In this document: piece after piece, positions 12,621 to 24,911 of the stretch
Numbering within the stretch: the first letter of the stretch is position 1
Layout of the letters: every line of letters begins with the position of its first letter
Assembly: GCF_024868665.1 (NCBI RefSeq)
Contig: NC_079902.1
Span: 19,880,772 to 19,944,771, forward strand
Direction of reading: 5' to 3'
From: Triplophysa rosa
Lineage: Eukaryota > Chordata > Actinopteri > Cypriniformes > Nemacheilidae
DNA length: 64,000 nt
The notes under the pieces: model-generated
Databases searched by the model: none
Told to the model about the DNA's origin: nothing
Seen by the model: only the letters and a program-made list of their open reading frames with translations
Made by a program: the position numbers and the translations under genes

Positions 12621-13572
12621 CATTATTAAGAACGCTTCATTTTCTCCAACGTGCCTACACAAATAAGAGGTCAAGAAAAATTGGTTCCCAACTCGCTTTT
12701 GTAATGTGACTTATTTCTGAGAGAAAGACGATAATCAACAACTACAAATAAAGCGACGATTGATTTTAGCTATTGTAAATCGACTGGATTTGGACAAGAA
12801 AAGAGTCCAATCAGGTTGGAGAGCTTGAAAAATAAATCAGCCACAAATGAATGTTTGATTGAATGATGAACTATAGTAAGGCAGTTTCTAAAATAAAATA
12901 GTGTATATAGTTTCCATAATATTCAGTGTATATTATCATGGATTCCAGGATGACCAAAGATGTCCTGAGATCAGAAGAAACCAGAGGTAGAAGAACCACC
13001 AATGAGACAAAACAAGTGAAGAACAACATGAGCAAAAAGATTTTCATTTTCTGGCCCTGAGCCTTATTCCAAAACCTAATTCAAACTTTTACGGGGCAAC
13101 ATTTTATCTGTTAAAAAACATCAAGGTGGGGGGATGAGAAGAGATAAAGTTCTGCAAAACAGGTTGCCTTCCAGGAAAGAGAAAAACATTTGCTCTGGGT
13201 GCTAAAAACATACTGCCACGTAAACTGGAAAGCGTTTTGTTCTTCATCAGTTAAGGCACAGCCAGGGTTCCTCGCTAAACCCGTCGTTCTAATGATAATG
13301 CGACGGCATGGAGACAAAAGAAAATGTATTTTGTGATGTCACCTTTTGTTGTGTACCTTCTTTGTAATATTTCAATTTCCCCTCAGCTGGGGTTAAAAAA
13401 GTGTTAAAGTTTAGACTCGGAATTAAATTCAACACTTGCTCTAAGCTTTGAAAGTACTTAAAAGAGAAAGGAGATGGAATCCGAAGATGTCTAAGGGACT
13501 GCGTTCAACATCAGGTGCTGTTCACTTAAGAGGCTATTAAATTAACAAAGCTCTCCAGTCAAAGGTAAAGAG

Positions 13573-13601
13573 TGTGCGTGCGTGCGTGCGTGCGTGCGTG
13601 C
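13573..13601. repeat. (GCGT)n microsatellite
   Basis: About seven GTGC/GCGT tetranucleotide units in a row. Confidence 0.95.
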
Positions 13602-15090
13602 AGGTGCTCGCGTGTCATGTGACGGCTCTGACGTGTTGGGTTAAGAAGAAGTAGCCTCTTCAACGTGCTAAAGGTCTAAATAGTCAGCGATTTAACAAGA
13701 GCTGGTACAAGAGGCTCATCAGGGTCAATTAGCCCTTTAAAACCCACTTATTACATTAGACTCTTCACAGATGAACTCATCCAGTTGATTGGCCAATTGT
13801 GTTAAGTTACTGGTTTGTTCCTTTAGAAAAGATTGGGAAAAAGAAAGGGAAAAAGACTCTATGTACTATTGATTCTTGAATACGTTTTCATGAGAGAATG
13901 CAGAAAAAAATGAGTCATCATATGATACATAAGAGAACTTCAGTATTGAAGATACCATTTTGATATCATTGCCTTAGAAATGGTATTCCAATGACTTGTA
14001 TTCAGAAAAAATAGATTAGTACTTCCTAGAAATACTGGCTAAAAATAGGCACAACTGTGCCTAAAAGGTGTTTGACAGTGCATCTTATAAAACATTCTCA
14101 GAACCTCTCTGTTTCAAAAAAGGTTTTATAGTCTACAGACTACAGACTACAAAAAGGTGAGAAAAAAAGGTTATTTTCAAAATCGTTGAACAAAAGTTTC
14201 TTTGGGGCACCAAAAATATTCCTACTATAGATGGTTTTGCGACAGCAACATAGACAAACGTTTTGTAGCCCAAACTTAACTTACGTTAGACCTCCGCAAA
14301 GAAACTGTTGAGTAGTTTTACTTAAATGTAATGTAAATGAATACACAATAAAATATTAGTATAAATTAATATTAATACAAATTAATTTAAAATAAATTGT
14401 TATATTACTAGTCACTAGCAAGGCCGATAACCAAACACAGACCGCAAGTTAACTTCGGGCCAGCCAAGTACGTCCAATAAAACTGTCTATAACATCGCTG
14501 TGAAGCTAGCACCTTTATTTCTTTCTAGCGTTTAATTTATATTAATTAATTATTTTATGTTTTAAATACCATTTTTTAATAGCCAAAATACCACAGAACC
14601 ACATTACACAGTACACGTTTAACCATCAGAAATCTAAAACAAACACTAAAATAATCTAGAAAACAAGTAAAATTATGCTGGAATAAATTCTGTGTCGCAA
14701 ATTCGCAACAGAAATAGAAGCAATCTGAATTCAACAGAAATGGAAGGCATTAAAATTCAGCTTCATCGAGATGTGCTGCGCGTTACACGAGACACGTCGG
14801 GTCCTTTAAAGTCACCCTGTCCTGAGGATCAGTGGAGCTGCGGCGACGGATTGCGTTCACACGGCGAGTCGTTCATCAAAGCTCGGCTGTTTCTCTTTCT
14901 GTGTACCGCCGTCTCACTGCGCTCTGGGAACACGACGCCTCTACCTGCAGCTAGTCAGTAAATGATGATTTATACCTCCTGCAGTCAGGAGTCACGTTTT
15001 GATAAATCGGGATGAAGTCTCAGATGTAATTTTTAGGGCCTGCAGTTGTTTGTGTGTGTCTTTCTATGGTGATAAATGGAACGCGATGGT

Positions 15091-15134
15091 CACTCTCTCT
15101 CTCTCTCTCCTTCTCCTTTACTCTCTCTCTCTTT
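15091..15134. repeat. CT-rich simple sequence
   Basis: Two runs of CT dinucleotides separated by CCTTCTCCTTTA. On the minus strand this is a GA-rich tract. Confidence 0.8.
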
Positions 15135-15844
15135 GGCTGACAGGATTTGGGGGTCCTCTGGTGAGCACAGTAAAGCAGACAGGTGCTCGTTTTTGAATAG
15201 GAATGCAACTATTTCATCTGTGGCCAAGGTGCTGTGGCTTCTCGCTGTGACCCATGGCAGGATTAATCAGTCGGAGTGCAAGAAACACGTGAGATCCAGA
15301 GAGGAATAAAGCCACTCCGGGGACATTATCCAACCCTTTCTCTCAGCGTGACCCTTATAAAAAAACGCCTTTGTCACCACTGCGAACCTACATTCTTTCA
15401 TTTTTTCATTCTGTAATGCTCTTTTACACTGTGCATTCAAATGACAGCCAGTATTACAATCACTGTTTATCAACCCTCCAATACACACTATCAGACCATA
15501 AATTAAATATGTATTCATTATGATTAATTACCCCAATAATCAAACACATAAGCCAAAATCTGCAAAAAAGTGACTTAATTGCTCTTAAAACTCATAAAAA
15601 CTCATTAAAAAACTATTATGGTTCTATTATGGTTATGGTATTATGGTACCTTTGGTCTAAACAGACACAGAAGTGTGGCAAGCACAACATTTTTGCAGCA
15701 TTCAGTCAAACCGAGAGAGCACAGCTTTGTGTGATGTCTGATAAAACTTGGAACATTTTTTGCAATTATTGTTATAATAAGTTATAGTTTGCAGTCTGGC
15801 CTATACAAATTACGTCTTTTAAAAATAATATTTAAAGGTTACAA

Positions 15845-16794
15845 TAGGGCTGTGATGATGAATATCGCAATTCACACTAATTATACCTGTCTAGGTCGAT
15901 TCTGAAATCGCAAAGGCTTCGATTCTGTGTTTTATGCACAGCTCTGTAAACTACGGCTCTTTACTGCTCGATCTAAAATCACTACGAGATTGAGTCGTTT
16001 ATTACGTGCATTTGAAAAAGCAACACTCATCAAGCATCATCATTATAAATATACTTTATTATCTGAAAAGGTTTGAAGAACAGCGATAGAATATGACCAT
16101 TGGCATTTCCTGGAACTACAGCTGCGTCCCAAATCGCGCACTTGTGCACTATTCTAACGCCATTTTGTAGTATAAATAGTGCGACTAGTGAGTTCACATT
16201 GAAAATTCTCAAAAAAGTGGTGCACTTTAAGTACCCGGATGATCACACTTTTTCAACCGAAAATATGAAGCGTGGAACTGTGGACACAACACGCACTCAA
16301 CGGTCACAGTTTCGCTTACGTAGCGTAAGGGAGGCGGGGCTATCAGACGCTGCTCGAGCAAAACTCTCCTGCAGAGTGATAACGCTTCAATCTGATGATG
16401 ACTAAAGTAATGCTGGGCAAAACAGATGAAAACTACATTAGTTGTACAATGTACAAGTCGAATTTTATTCACACGAATTGTGCCGTGCGATTGACGTCAT
16501 TTACGATCGTCTGGGAAACCGATATAATTCAGGTTTGTATAAAAACATTTAACATTCCATCTGGGAAGATACTACCCTTCTAAAATCCATACAATACATG
16601 GTTGAGTGCTTAGTTTAGGGTGCATAGTATGTCATTTGGGACACAACTTACTGTGTAAATCGTTCTTCTTCTGTGTCCCATATTCGCAGTTTCTGCGCGA
16701 GAGCGCCCTCTGGCTATCGGATGTGGCGGCATTTAACCGTAATTCATTGAGAAACTGAGCATAAAAAATTAAACAATAAATCGTCCCAGCCCTA
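15845..16794. mobile_element. hAT-like non-autonomous element with 8-bp target duplication
   Basis: The ends are inverted: TAGGGCTGTGATGAT on the left and the complement of TAGGGCTGGGACGAT on the right. Flanking octamers are GGTTACAA (15837-15844) and GGCTACAA (16795-16802), one mismatch apart. Inverted ends starting TAGGG plus 8-bp duplications are the hAT hallmark. The 950-bp interior has no transposase frame and carries a nested element at 16123-16645. Confidence 0.75.
16123..16645. mobile_element. Nested MITE with TGCGTCCCAAAT ends
   Basis: Starts TGCGTCCCAAATCGCGCACT and ends with its rough complement, ATAGTATGTCATTTGGGACA. It lies wholly inside the hAT-like element. The two ends also share TGCACTAT and TGCATAGT. 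No coding capacity. Confidence 0.6.
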
Positions 16795-17981
16795 GGCTAC
16801 AATAACCATTTCATCCTTAAAATCTGCAAAAAAGCTTCCATTCAATAGCAATACTGAGAGAGGCTTTGATTTTAGCGGAATTAGCTTTTATTGCACTAAG
16901 TATCGGATCAAAAAGCAAATATGGCCCATCCCCGCTCAAACCCTTCATTTCTCTCCAGCAAATTTCTACCTCCTCTCTGTCTCTTTCCCTCATCCTGTTA
17001 TTTTCTTCTCAGTCTCCCCCACAGAAATGCTATTTAGGTCGTAATCATCTGAAATCCATCCCCACAGAGCTCTGTCAGAGGCCTTCTCCTGCGCTTTGTG
17101 TTTCTGCTCATCAAAAATGCCATATTTTGAGAGCGCGTTACTTACAGAGCAGCGTAAAGGTGGCGTCTTATTAAATTTCACTGGATGCTTTGTAATGAAA
17201 CAGGAGATTGGCTTAAGTAGATAAACCATCTCGCAAGAGGACTGGAGGAGGGGAGGGAGCGAGTGATGGGGGCGAGCTACAGCTGACAAAAGCTTCGATT
17301 TCCTCTCCTGTTTGCGAAGCGTGGATATTTTCCGCCGGTCAGCAGCGCCTGCATAATGCCATTTTCGTCCCTGCTGAAATACACTCACGAGCCTATCGCG
17401 GTAATCAAGAGATTCCCTTCCCCCATCTCCAAAGTCTACCTGAGTCTAATGTCAGCCTGTAAATGAAGCCACCTGACTTCCATTTCAAACTGCACACGAT
17501 CAATAAATCCTGAGGAAAACCAGCTGTTCTGCCTTTCTTTTATTCGCTCTTAACCCCTGAAGAAATGTTGGGGAAAACATTGCACCTTGTCTCTCCTAAC
17601 GCTTGTGTCGTGTTAGCGTGAAAGCAGGGATGTAAATGTGGCTCTGTGCGCTCGCCGTAGGCTACTGACTGACTCTGCATAAAAAGTGAGCTTTTTCCGT
17701 TTTAGTTTGGAAGAAAACAAAACCTCATGCAGCAAAAGCGACAAAGTGCGAAAAAACAAAATGATGACCTAAATGGAGACAGAAGCACAGGTTTAGCTGT
17801 GAATATTCAATGGATGCCAAAAGCAAACAACAAAATTTTGCTTATGCACAAAAAGCTAACGCCAAGCAGAAGACTAGCCGCCGTGAAGCTAGGAGGAAAC
17901 TATTGGTGCCTCAGAGCAAGAGGACCGTGCAAGGGTCTGCTAAACTAGCTCCTGCATTGAGAGACGCCCGGTGGACGTTAC

Positions 17982-18149
17982 CTGGACAGGTGGCAGTGCA
18001 GGCACTTTTCTGGACGCTCTGGCCCTCGCAGGATGTCCCGCCGTTCAGGGGCGTGGGGTTGGTGCAACTCCGGCTCCTCTTCTGCCACCCGCGACCGCAG
18101 ACAGCGCTGCAGGCCGACCACGTGGCCCACGTAGACCAGCCCCCATTCA
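17982..18149 (-). CDS. unc5a: unc5a exon: thrombospondin type-1 repeat 1
   Basis: 168 nt, phase 1 in and 1 out, so exactly 56 codons encode a whole domain. Acceptor GAGCAG/TGAAT after a pyrimidine-rich stretch; donor CCAG/GTAACG. The product is [56 protein letters not shown]. It has the tryptophan ladder WxxWxxW, the CSxxCGxGxQxRxRxC core and six cysteines, as a TSP1 repeat should. The tryptophans are typical C-mannosylation sites. Because the exon is symmetric, skipping it would leave the frame open and give a receptor with one TSP repeat. I recall that human UNC5A isoforms differ by a block of this size. Confidence 0.95.
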
Positions 18150-19329
18150 CTGCTCGTGTGCCCAGTGCAAAGGAGAGGGGAAACGAACAAAGCGAGTCAG
18201 GATTACCCGACGGGCACGAGGACGATAAACAGCCACAATCACTGAGCTCTGTGCTTAAACGCAAGCCATGGTGCAGATGGCAATAACGGCAACTGAAAAA
18301 AATGAAATTGTCGCTAATGGTACTGTTGCTGTGCTATGGCTGTAAGTGGTTTGAGATTAGCGTGCGTGGAATAGATGGCCACATCTGGGTTAGAAATGGG
18401 TCCATTAAACCAACTATTATCTCGATTTTTTAGGTAGATATTTTTAGCGCTTTATTAGTATGCTGTGTGCTCTGCTTTAGCAGTAAAATCCTCTAGGAAA
18501 ACGTGCATCTTTAAATTCATCCCCTTTCAAGCACGGGGCCTATACAGCACGATCAGACGACCATTGTCTTTGACCAATAAAACATTTTAATAGCAATAAT
18601 TTCTACTGCTCAATCCATTTTATAAGGTCTGTATTAATGGATGTCAATTACTGGGTGAAATGGCGGACATGTGATAAATGTGAATTCTTAAAGGATCGGC
18701 CTAGATTTCATCTCATGATGTGGGGAGTATATTGGTTTTCTCCTACACCGTTACACAGTATGGTTTTTATGGCACCGATATCTCGGCTTGTGAAATGCAT
18801 AATCCTGGAGGATTCCGAGATGTTCTCAAGTCCAAAGTTCACGCAGGGTTTTTAATCAAGACCCCAGCCTCCTCTCTCTTGGTGGGAGAATTCAGAACCA
18901 ATCTGATTTCTTCTTCCCCCGGTAACTCTTGATTTGTTGTCCTGGAGCCCCGATCGCCGGTCAGGGTCTAAATTGTGCCTGGAGCTACTCTCTAATTCTC
19001 TACGAATTCTCACACCGGTCGGGACGAATCAATTCTTTAGCCTCTCTTCACTGATTGCTCACCGCGAAGAAGGAAATTGCATGGCTACTCTGGGTCCTGA
19101 TTACCTCTTAGCACACCGTTGTGCCAGAAGTCAAATCCAGCCTTGTTAAAATGCATCTCCGGCCCCTGTCCAACAGCACTAATAACAGCTCTCACACCAC
19201 CTATGGTTCAGCCAATAAGCAAGCCTGCAAGACGTCAAATTAGTAAACTGACATTTTAATGCGAAGCCGTGAAGAAAAAAAAGAATAGCATAAAGGACCG
19301 TGCCTAATAGTTCTTTTGATCAAAAGCTA

Positions 19330-19560
19330 TTCACGGGGATTTTTTCTTTAATTAATTTTTACAATGGTAGCAAATTGCTGGGTGAACATTGCGCAATTTG
19401 AAACCGCCAAATTGTATGGCAGCGCACCTACCATTCATGCGCTTTTTGCTTTTTTTCCCTGTGTGAGGGCTTCATTGATTGACAGCAGAAAAAGCAAACA
19501 ATAGAACAAAAATATTCTCGATCACTCTTTGCAAAGCGTTCCATTAAAATTCCCCCAAAT
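19330..19560. promoter_or_regulatory. Candidate intronic enhancer with a PBX/MEIS-type site
   Basis: A repeat-free stretch between the Ig2 and TSP1 exons. TGATTGACAG at 19476-19485 is exactly the PBX-MEIS/PREP decamer. ATTAATTTTT, CATTGCGCAATTTG (C/EBP-like palindrome TTGCGCAA) and CTTTTTGCTTTT lie nearby. The motif is exact; the enhancer function is a guess without conservation data. Confidence 0.25.
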
Positions 19561-20185
19561 CACGTGGTTCTGACAAAATTCAACAATTTATCTGATCTCA
19601 CTTCATCTGAAAATTTTTACTTTAATTCACTTTTTTCCTGACAGCCACCACATCACAAATCAGGCATTTACTTTAATTTAAATTATTGCATAGTTTCTTT
19701 AGTCATTATCTTTATCATTTCTAACCAAACTGCTCAGTTACGCCTAAAAAGTCTTCTTTTCTGTAGTTGTAGTGTAGAGGGAGTCTCTGTAGATCTGCCT
19801 CAGCGCTGTACTACGCATCATGCACGACCGACTCTGATCAGCAGAGTGCGTGTTCGGGTTTGTAATGCGCGCTACCTTTAGAACGGCGCTTGTGCGCGGA
19901 CCCCACCGGGCTCAGCGATGCTCTGCAGCTGTGCATTTTAATAAAGGTCAGTTAGCTTATAAACCTAATTCATTAGCCAATTTCTGCCATTAATTCAACA
20001 AGCTCAACTACAGTGTTAATCTTTGTCAGCTCTGCTGAGATTTCTCTGACGCTGCGTTCTTCCTCTAGTTGATATGTTGTGTTTACGCTGCAAGAAGAAC
20101 AGATTCACATCCTACACAGCAAACGGATTTAGAGGTAGTGCACTACAGCTGATGCTAAACACCTCTTTTTAAATCTTTATGATTA

Positions 20186-20623
20186 ATGCTGCGTTCAAAA
20201 CAACACGGGTTTCGGATATCATGACGTAAAACATCCGACTTCTGACCTCAATCCGTTCCAGTTGACCACGCGTCACATTCGCATGTTTACTACGTGATGT
20301 CACTATGAGACGCCGAGAGAACGTTATGTGGTAGATATTCTAACGTAGGCATTTGTTCATAAACCGTTTCTGGGTGTATTAACTTTAACGTTCATACATA
20401 TTACGTGTTGTACAAATAGTCAAAAGTTTGTTCACATAAGGTAGCGAAGGGCTAGTCGCCATCTTGTCCGTGACGTCAAATGACGCGTCTCGCTGAGGTC
20501 GGGGTTGATCGATCTGCCTCGAGTTCAGAGGTTGGATAACCTACTTCGTTTGCCGTTACAGACGTTCACTTCCGGGAGTGAGGTCGACAATACCCGAAAT
20601 CCGAGTTGTCTCGAACGCAGCAT
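20186..20623. mobile_element. MITE with ATGCTGCGTTC ends
   Basis: 438 bp. The left end ATGCTGCGTTCAAAACAACA, CGGGTTTCGG is mirrored by CCGAAATCCGAGTTGTCTCG, AACGCAGCAT on the right. No coding capacity. Confidence 0.75.
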
Positions 20624-20980
20624 AAATCTTACACTGTGGGAGATCATGTAAAACTATTAAAAAAAAAATACAATTAAGAAGAACAATTAAGATTTTACCC
20701 TACTCTGTTGCAATGCCGTAGCAGTAGTAAAAATGTAGTTCTTGCCAAAAATATTTTAGTCACTGCAGCATTCATATATTAATATCATAGTAAATCTCAC
20801 TGTACATTTTTAAAAGGCTATGCAGTCAGTGAATTCTGTTGAGTTGTCCATAAAAACTAGACTGACTCAGTAAATTACTCCTGACTTTGGGTCAAAACCA
20901 TCCTAAACTTTTGTCTACTGAAATGTGAAGGCCCTTTATCTGTGATCTGAGAGTGGAACAGAGTATGAGGAGAAACGCAC

Positions 20981-21161
20981 CATAGACAATCACAGTGGCC
21001 GAGGAGCTCTTGCGTCGTGCCACAATGTTCTTGGCCACGCAGGTGTAGTTGCCTGTGTCGGCCAGACGGGCTTGTTTGATGATGAGATTATGGTCCGCGG
21101 TGATGAAGAAATTGGGGTCAGTCTTGGGGTCGATCAGCTCCTCGTTTCTCTGCCACTCCAC
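20981..21161 (-). CDS. unc5a: unc5a exon: second half of Ig2
   Basis: 181 nt, phase 0 in and 1 out. Acceptor ATCTCCAG/GTGGAG and donor TATG/GTGCGT. The product is [20 protein letters not shown], then [49 protein letters not shown] is the canonical Ig DxxxYxC motif with the second Ig2 cysteine, and NYT is a glycosylation sequon shared by the family. VARR and ARLADT lean towards UNC5A (other paralogues have VAKR and ARLSDT). The trailing G joins TG of the next exon to make valine, giving the family junction VIVY-VNGGW. Confidence 0.95.
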
Positions 21162-23088
21162 CTGGAGATATACACAGAGGAGAACATTTCACAGCTTCAA
21201 TCTGGATTAAACGAATAGAAAACGCTATATATGACCTAAGATCCTACAGCTGTTCTGGGCACCTCCCCTTGGACTGAGGATGTTTAAGTTTGGCAGACGT
21301 TTCACGGAAACGTCAAGGAGCGAGGTAAGTGGATTAGCATTTTTACCTCTACACTTTAAATCTGCACTTCATCAGCAATTTGAAATCAGAAGTGATTCAC
21401 GATGGGGGATGAAAGAATACTTTTCTTATTGCTTGTGATGCATTGTGTATTGTTATCTTTGACTGCAGTAAGACTTTTACATGATTTGGTGCGAAATGCA
21501 AATATCACAGGACTTGCGAATGCAAATATGCAAAATCATATCAAGCTCATCTAATGCTGAGCTACGTTAACTTCACAATCAAGATTTTCATATCTCCACT
21601 TTAGAATGAGTGGAAAATATTCAATGTGTTCTATAATCAAAAGCATTTACTGTAACGTACTACTGTGATTGATGCTTTCCAAACTGAAGAATGTGGTAAT
21701 GTTAAGGCACTTACACCGTATATAGTACATGAGGCAAGGCATTAAAATACGCACTGTTGTAAAAGCCTGAAAAACTGGCAACTTTTGCAAAATATGTGTT
21801 TCAATACTATTAAAGGGGTCATTTTACACGGCTAAAACGAATATTATTGTTTGCTTTAAATGTATTACAATGTGTATACACGATTGAAGGTTCAAAAACG
21901 CTGTATTTTCCACATACCGTGCATGTTTGTATCTCCTCTTAGCCCAGCCTCTCTGAAACGCGAGGATATTTTACAAAGCTCATCGCTCTGAAAAGCGAGG
22001 TGTGCTATGATTGGCCAGTTCACTACTGCATAGTGATTGGTGGAACACTGCAACTGTGTGACGGAAATGTAACGCCTCTTACCATATTCGGAACATCAGG
22101 TTTCAAAGCAACTGTACTGAAAGGTACGCCCACATTACTTGCGTGTAGATTTGGGCGGTTTTAGTCAAATCAATCCACGAGCTGACGTCAAGTTGTGGGG
22201 GTGTGGTTACACGAGGCGTTTCAGGCAGGTCTGGGTGAGCATTCGCTTCTAGATAAAATACATCTTTTGTTCCGACACTTAAATTTTTGCAATTTCACGT
22301 GTCTAATACATGCATGGGCAACTTATAACACACCAAAGACACAGAAAAACACATACTTCCGGCGAATGACTCCTTTAAATAATGTGACAAAACTATCTGT
22401 AATGTTCTGTGTACATACATCATTAATGCCAGAAAGTATTTCCACCTCAAACTAGATGATTCACACAACTTCTAGTCCAAATAAAAAACTCAGTTTTATT
22501 GAATAATTCATGTAAATGCTTTAACAAAAATATTAACTTCACACTTCAGATTTCAGACTGGTTTATTTCCATTGTAAGTGCCTTACTGTAAATGCAATAT
22601 CTGAATGGGTGAGTTATCAATTTTGCCAGAAATGCTGTCAATGGAGTTTAACTTTTAACATTTCTATAAAAAAAAACCATAAAACACTGTAAAGAATATA
22701 GCCAAAAGTCACGAGTACTTCAGTCAGAGAAAATTGAGGCTGATTAAATTGGAGTTGAATATTTAATACGACAATACTTCAAAAGCACAGCACTCCAGTG
22801 GCCATTATTGGGCTGGTCTGGAAGTTTCTACAGACATTTGAAGTTGCAACAGCTGGTCGCAGGCTGGACCAGTCCTACACCAATGCAAAAATACAAGTAT
22901 TATTGATGGGACTTCCCAGAGCTGCCAAATCACTCCCCACGGCTCCTCGTCCAAGTCCATCTGACTGAACAGACGGATTATGGTGAAAGACGTCACCGAA
23001 ATGCGGCAAATCTCTGTCTCACCGGTATATTCGTGTGAGCACATTCATTAGCAGAATGGATTTTAACATGTTTACTTGTTAGTCTCAC
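21162..23088 (-). other. Intron splitting Ig2
   Basis: 1.9 kb. It holds one TTAA-ended MITE (21810-22378). The rest is A+T-rich without recognised content. Confidence 0.7.
21810..22378. mobile_element. TTAA-ended MITE, family M2
   Basis: 569 bp from TTAAAGGGGTCATTTTAC to CGAATGACTCCTTTAA. The two ends are inverted copies, both include TTAA, and the interior has no transposase frame. Confidence 0.7.
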
Positions 23089-23192
23089 CTCTGCGGGTGG
23101 AACGCCTTCCGGAGGATGACAGTGCAGAAGTACTTCCTGATCCAGTGCCACTTCCTTACCCAGTGGTTCCTCCTCAAAGTTCTTCCTCAGAT
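23089..23192 (-). CDS. unc5a: unc5a exon: first half of Ig2
   Basis: 104 nt, phase 1 in and 0 out. The acceptor has a good pyrimidine run (TTTTTGCTCTACAG/AT) and the donor is GAG/GTGAGA. Joined to the previous exon it reads [20 protein letters not shown], then [15 protein letters not shown]. This is the strand leading to the first Ig2 cysteine (LHC), followed by the family motif PPEG-P-AEVEW, whose VEW lies in the next exon. Human paralogues show CRPPEG; this gene has CHPPEG. The exon is too short to be conspicuous as an open frame, so it was found from the splice sites and the known exon order. Confidence 0.9.
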
Positions 23193-23645
23193 CTGTAGAG
23201 CAAAAATCATGCAGTTGTCAAGTTATGCAGTTTATTGTCATTATGCAGCTAGTTTTGACAATACATTCTGATTGGATGAGCCGTGTCCAAATCTGTTCTA
23301 CACTGCAAATGTACATGTTTATTTTTACATATTTCTATGTAATGTGTATGTAAATTATTTATATTTATGTACAATACATAAAAAGTATGTTGCTTAGCAA
23401 CCACATCCTGCAGTTAGAATATAAATAATGAATGAGCTACAGTATGCAACTGGGTAGAAAACATGTAAACTTCAAGAGCGAGTAATGAGCAGAAAACAAT
23501 GAAACAGTAATAAAAAAAATGGGTTATACCATCAAATGCAATGATACAATGTTCATTATCAGAGCGGCCGGTACCATGGTACTACTCAATATTGCCAGTA
23601 TTTACCAATTTGTTTACATTGTCCTCAAAAGGCTAAATGTATCGC

Positions 23646-23812
23646 GATAGTTGACAATTAAACCGCAAATGTGTCCTATAGTATGACAGCAAATATTTAG
23701 AAAAAAAACTAACAAGAAGATAAAACTATCTTATGCTATTTTATAATATTAATAATAGCAAAAATTTTGAAAACAAACTGTTAATATTTTATATGTCACA
23801 CCAATCAGTGGA
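23646..23812. repeat. Diverged interspersed repeat, copy 1
   Basis: Shares with 57071-57245 the ordered landmarks AAACCGCAAATGTGTCCTAT, ATGACAGCAAA, TCTTATGCTATTTTATA and TATGTCACACCA. GTCCTATAGTATGACA near the start and TATGTCACACC near the end are weakly inverted, so it may be an old inverted-repeat element. Confidence 0.55.
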
Positions 23813-24295
23813 ATGGTACTTTTGGTCCTAAGTGCTTCAGAGTGTGCTTCAAAGGGTGCAAAAATGCAGTTTGGGATTCGCTCATGGCCATTTATTCCCA
23901 GCGCATGGAGGTGTTGGTCCTTCTTAAAGGGGTGGTGCAATGGTGTGTCATGCATTCTGACTTCTTTACAATGTTAAACGTGCTGTCTTCTCATGCTTAA
24001 CATGGTCAACTTGTCAAAAAACGAGTTGGGCGTATAACGTAGTATTTCTGTACTCGATACACTCCCCCAGCGATCATACCGTACAGGTTTCGGAAAGTTT
24101 TTTTTGAACATATAAAACTGTTACGTAACAATTTTTTGTAATCCCTTATTGGTCAATTCTCCCAGAAAAGCACGCGGCACGCCCACGCGGCAGCAAGGAG
24201 AGCAGGAGAAGGAGCATGCGCAGACGTCACTTTCACATGTGTGCAGGAGAGAGAGCGAGAGCGCATACGTTCGCGAAGTTCAGGTGTTTGTTTGT

Positions 24296-24420
24296 TCACT
24301 GCATTTGGGTGATGAATGTTATATAAACGGTGGATATAACGCTGGATTTGGAGATCGATTGAAACTGATATATGGAGCCGTCCCAGCGCTAAAAGATGCC
24401 GGACATGAACCGCATGCGGT
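24296..24420 (+). pseudogene. THAP-like half exon, left arm
   Basis: Reads VCSLHLGDECYINGGYNAGF, GDRLKLIYGAVPALKDAGH. The C-x-x-H pair followed about 25 residues later by an AVP motif resembles the C-terminal half of a THAP zinc-binding domain. The copy departs from the sister arm (H-L-G-D-E versus H-F-S-D-G), and no start, N-terminal cysteines or downstream domain are attached. Treated as a transposon-derived fragment. Confidence 0.5.
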
Positions 24421-24911
24421 GAGTGAAACTGATGTCTGTGTTTTGTTGGCGCACGTGCTTACTAAAGCCTAATCGTACAGCTGTATCTATCTTTTATAAA
24501 TGTGATCAAACTAAATACTCTTAGAAGATACGAAGTATGCAATACTACTCTAGGTACTCAAGATTAATATGAGATTGGCAGAAACCGCGTGTGCTAGGGC
24601 CGCTTTAAAGATTGCATAACACACTCAGTTTCTGCCAATCTCATATTAATCTTGAGTGCCTATACAGTAGTATTGCATAAGTCATATCTTTGAAGAGTAT
24701 TTAGTTTGATAACATTTATAGAAGTGAGATACAGCTTTTTTTCCAGAAAAACACGAGATGCTAGAGGTGGGACTAGTGGGAAGAGTGGGATGGAACTACA
24801 GCACGAGCAAGCAACACATTAATCCCTTCGTGTTTTGTACATTATGCACGTACACGCCTATTGCCAACAAAACACAGACGTATGACTTAGTTTGACATAC
24901 CACGTGCAGTT

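Larger units (their letters stand above)
8473..17981 (-). other. Intron between TSP1 and TSP2 exons
   Basis: 9.5 kb. It contains an interspersed repeat (9369-9560), an unassigned exon-like segment (9593-9737), two MITEs with TTCACCCAAAA-type ends (11045-11366, 12431-12620), a GCGT microsatellite (13573-13601), a CT-rich tract (15091-15134) and a 950-bp hAT-like element (15845-16794). The rest is unique-looking non-coding DNA. Confidence 0.7.
18150..20980 (-). other. Intron between Ig2 and TSP1 exons
   Basis: 2.8 kb. It holds a candidate regulatory block around 19330-19560 and a palindromic MITE at 20186-20623. Nothing else was recognised. Confidence 0.7.

Noticed and set aside
16990..17388. 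132-codon minus-strand open frame
   Set aside because: No domain, low-complexity basic and serine content, and no credible splice context. Treated as chance.
17810..18286. 158-codon plus-strand open frame over the TSP1 exon
   Set aside because: It is the antisense shadow of the G+C-rich TSP1 exon.
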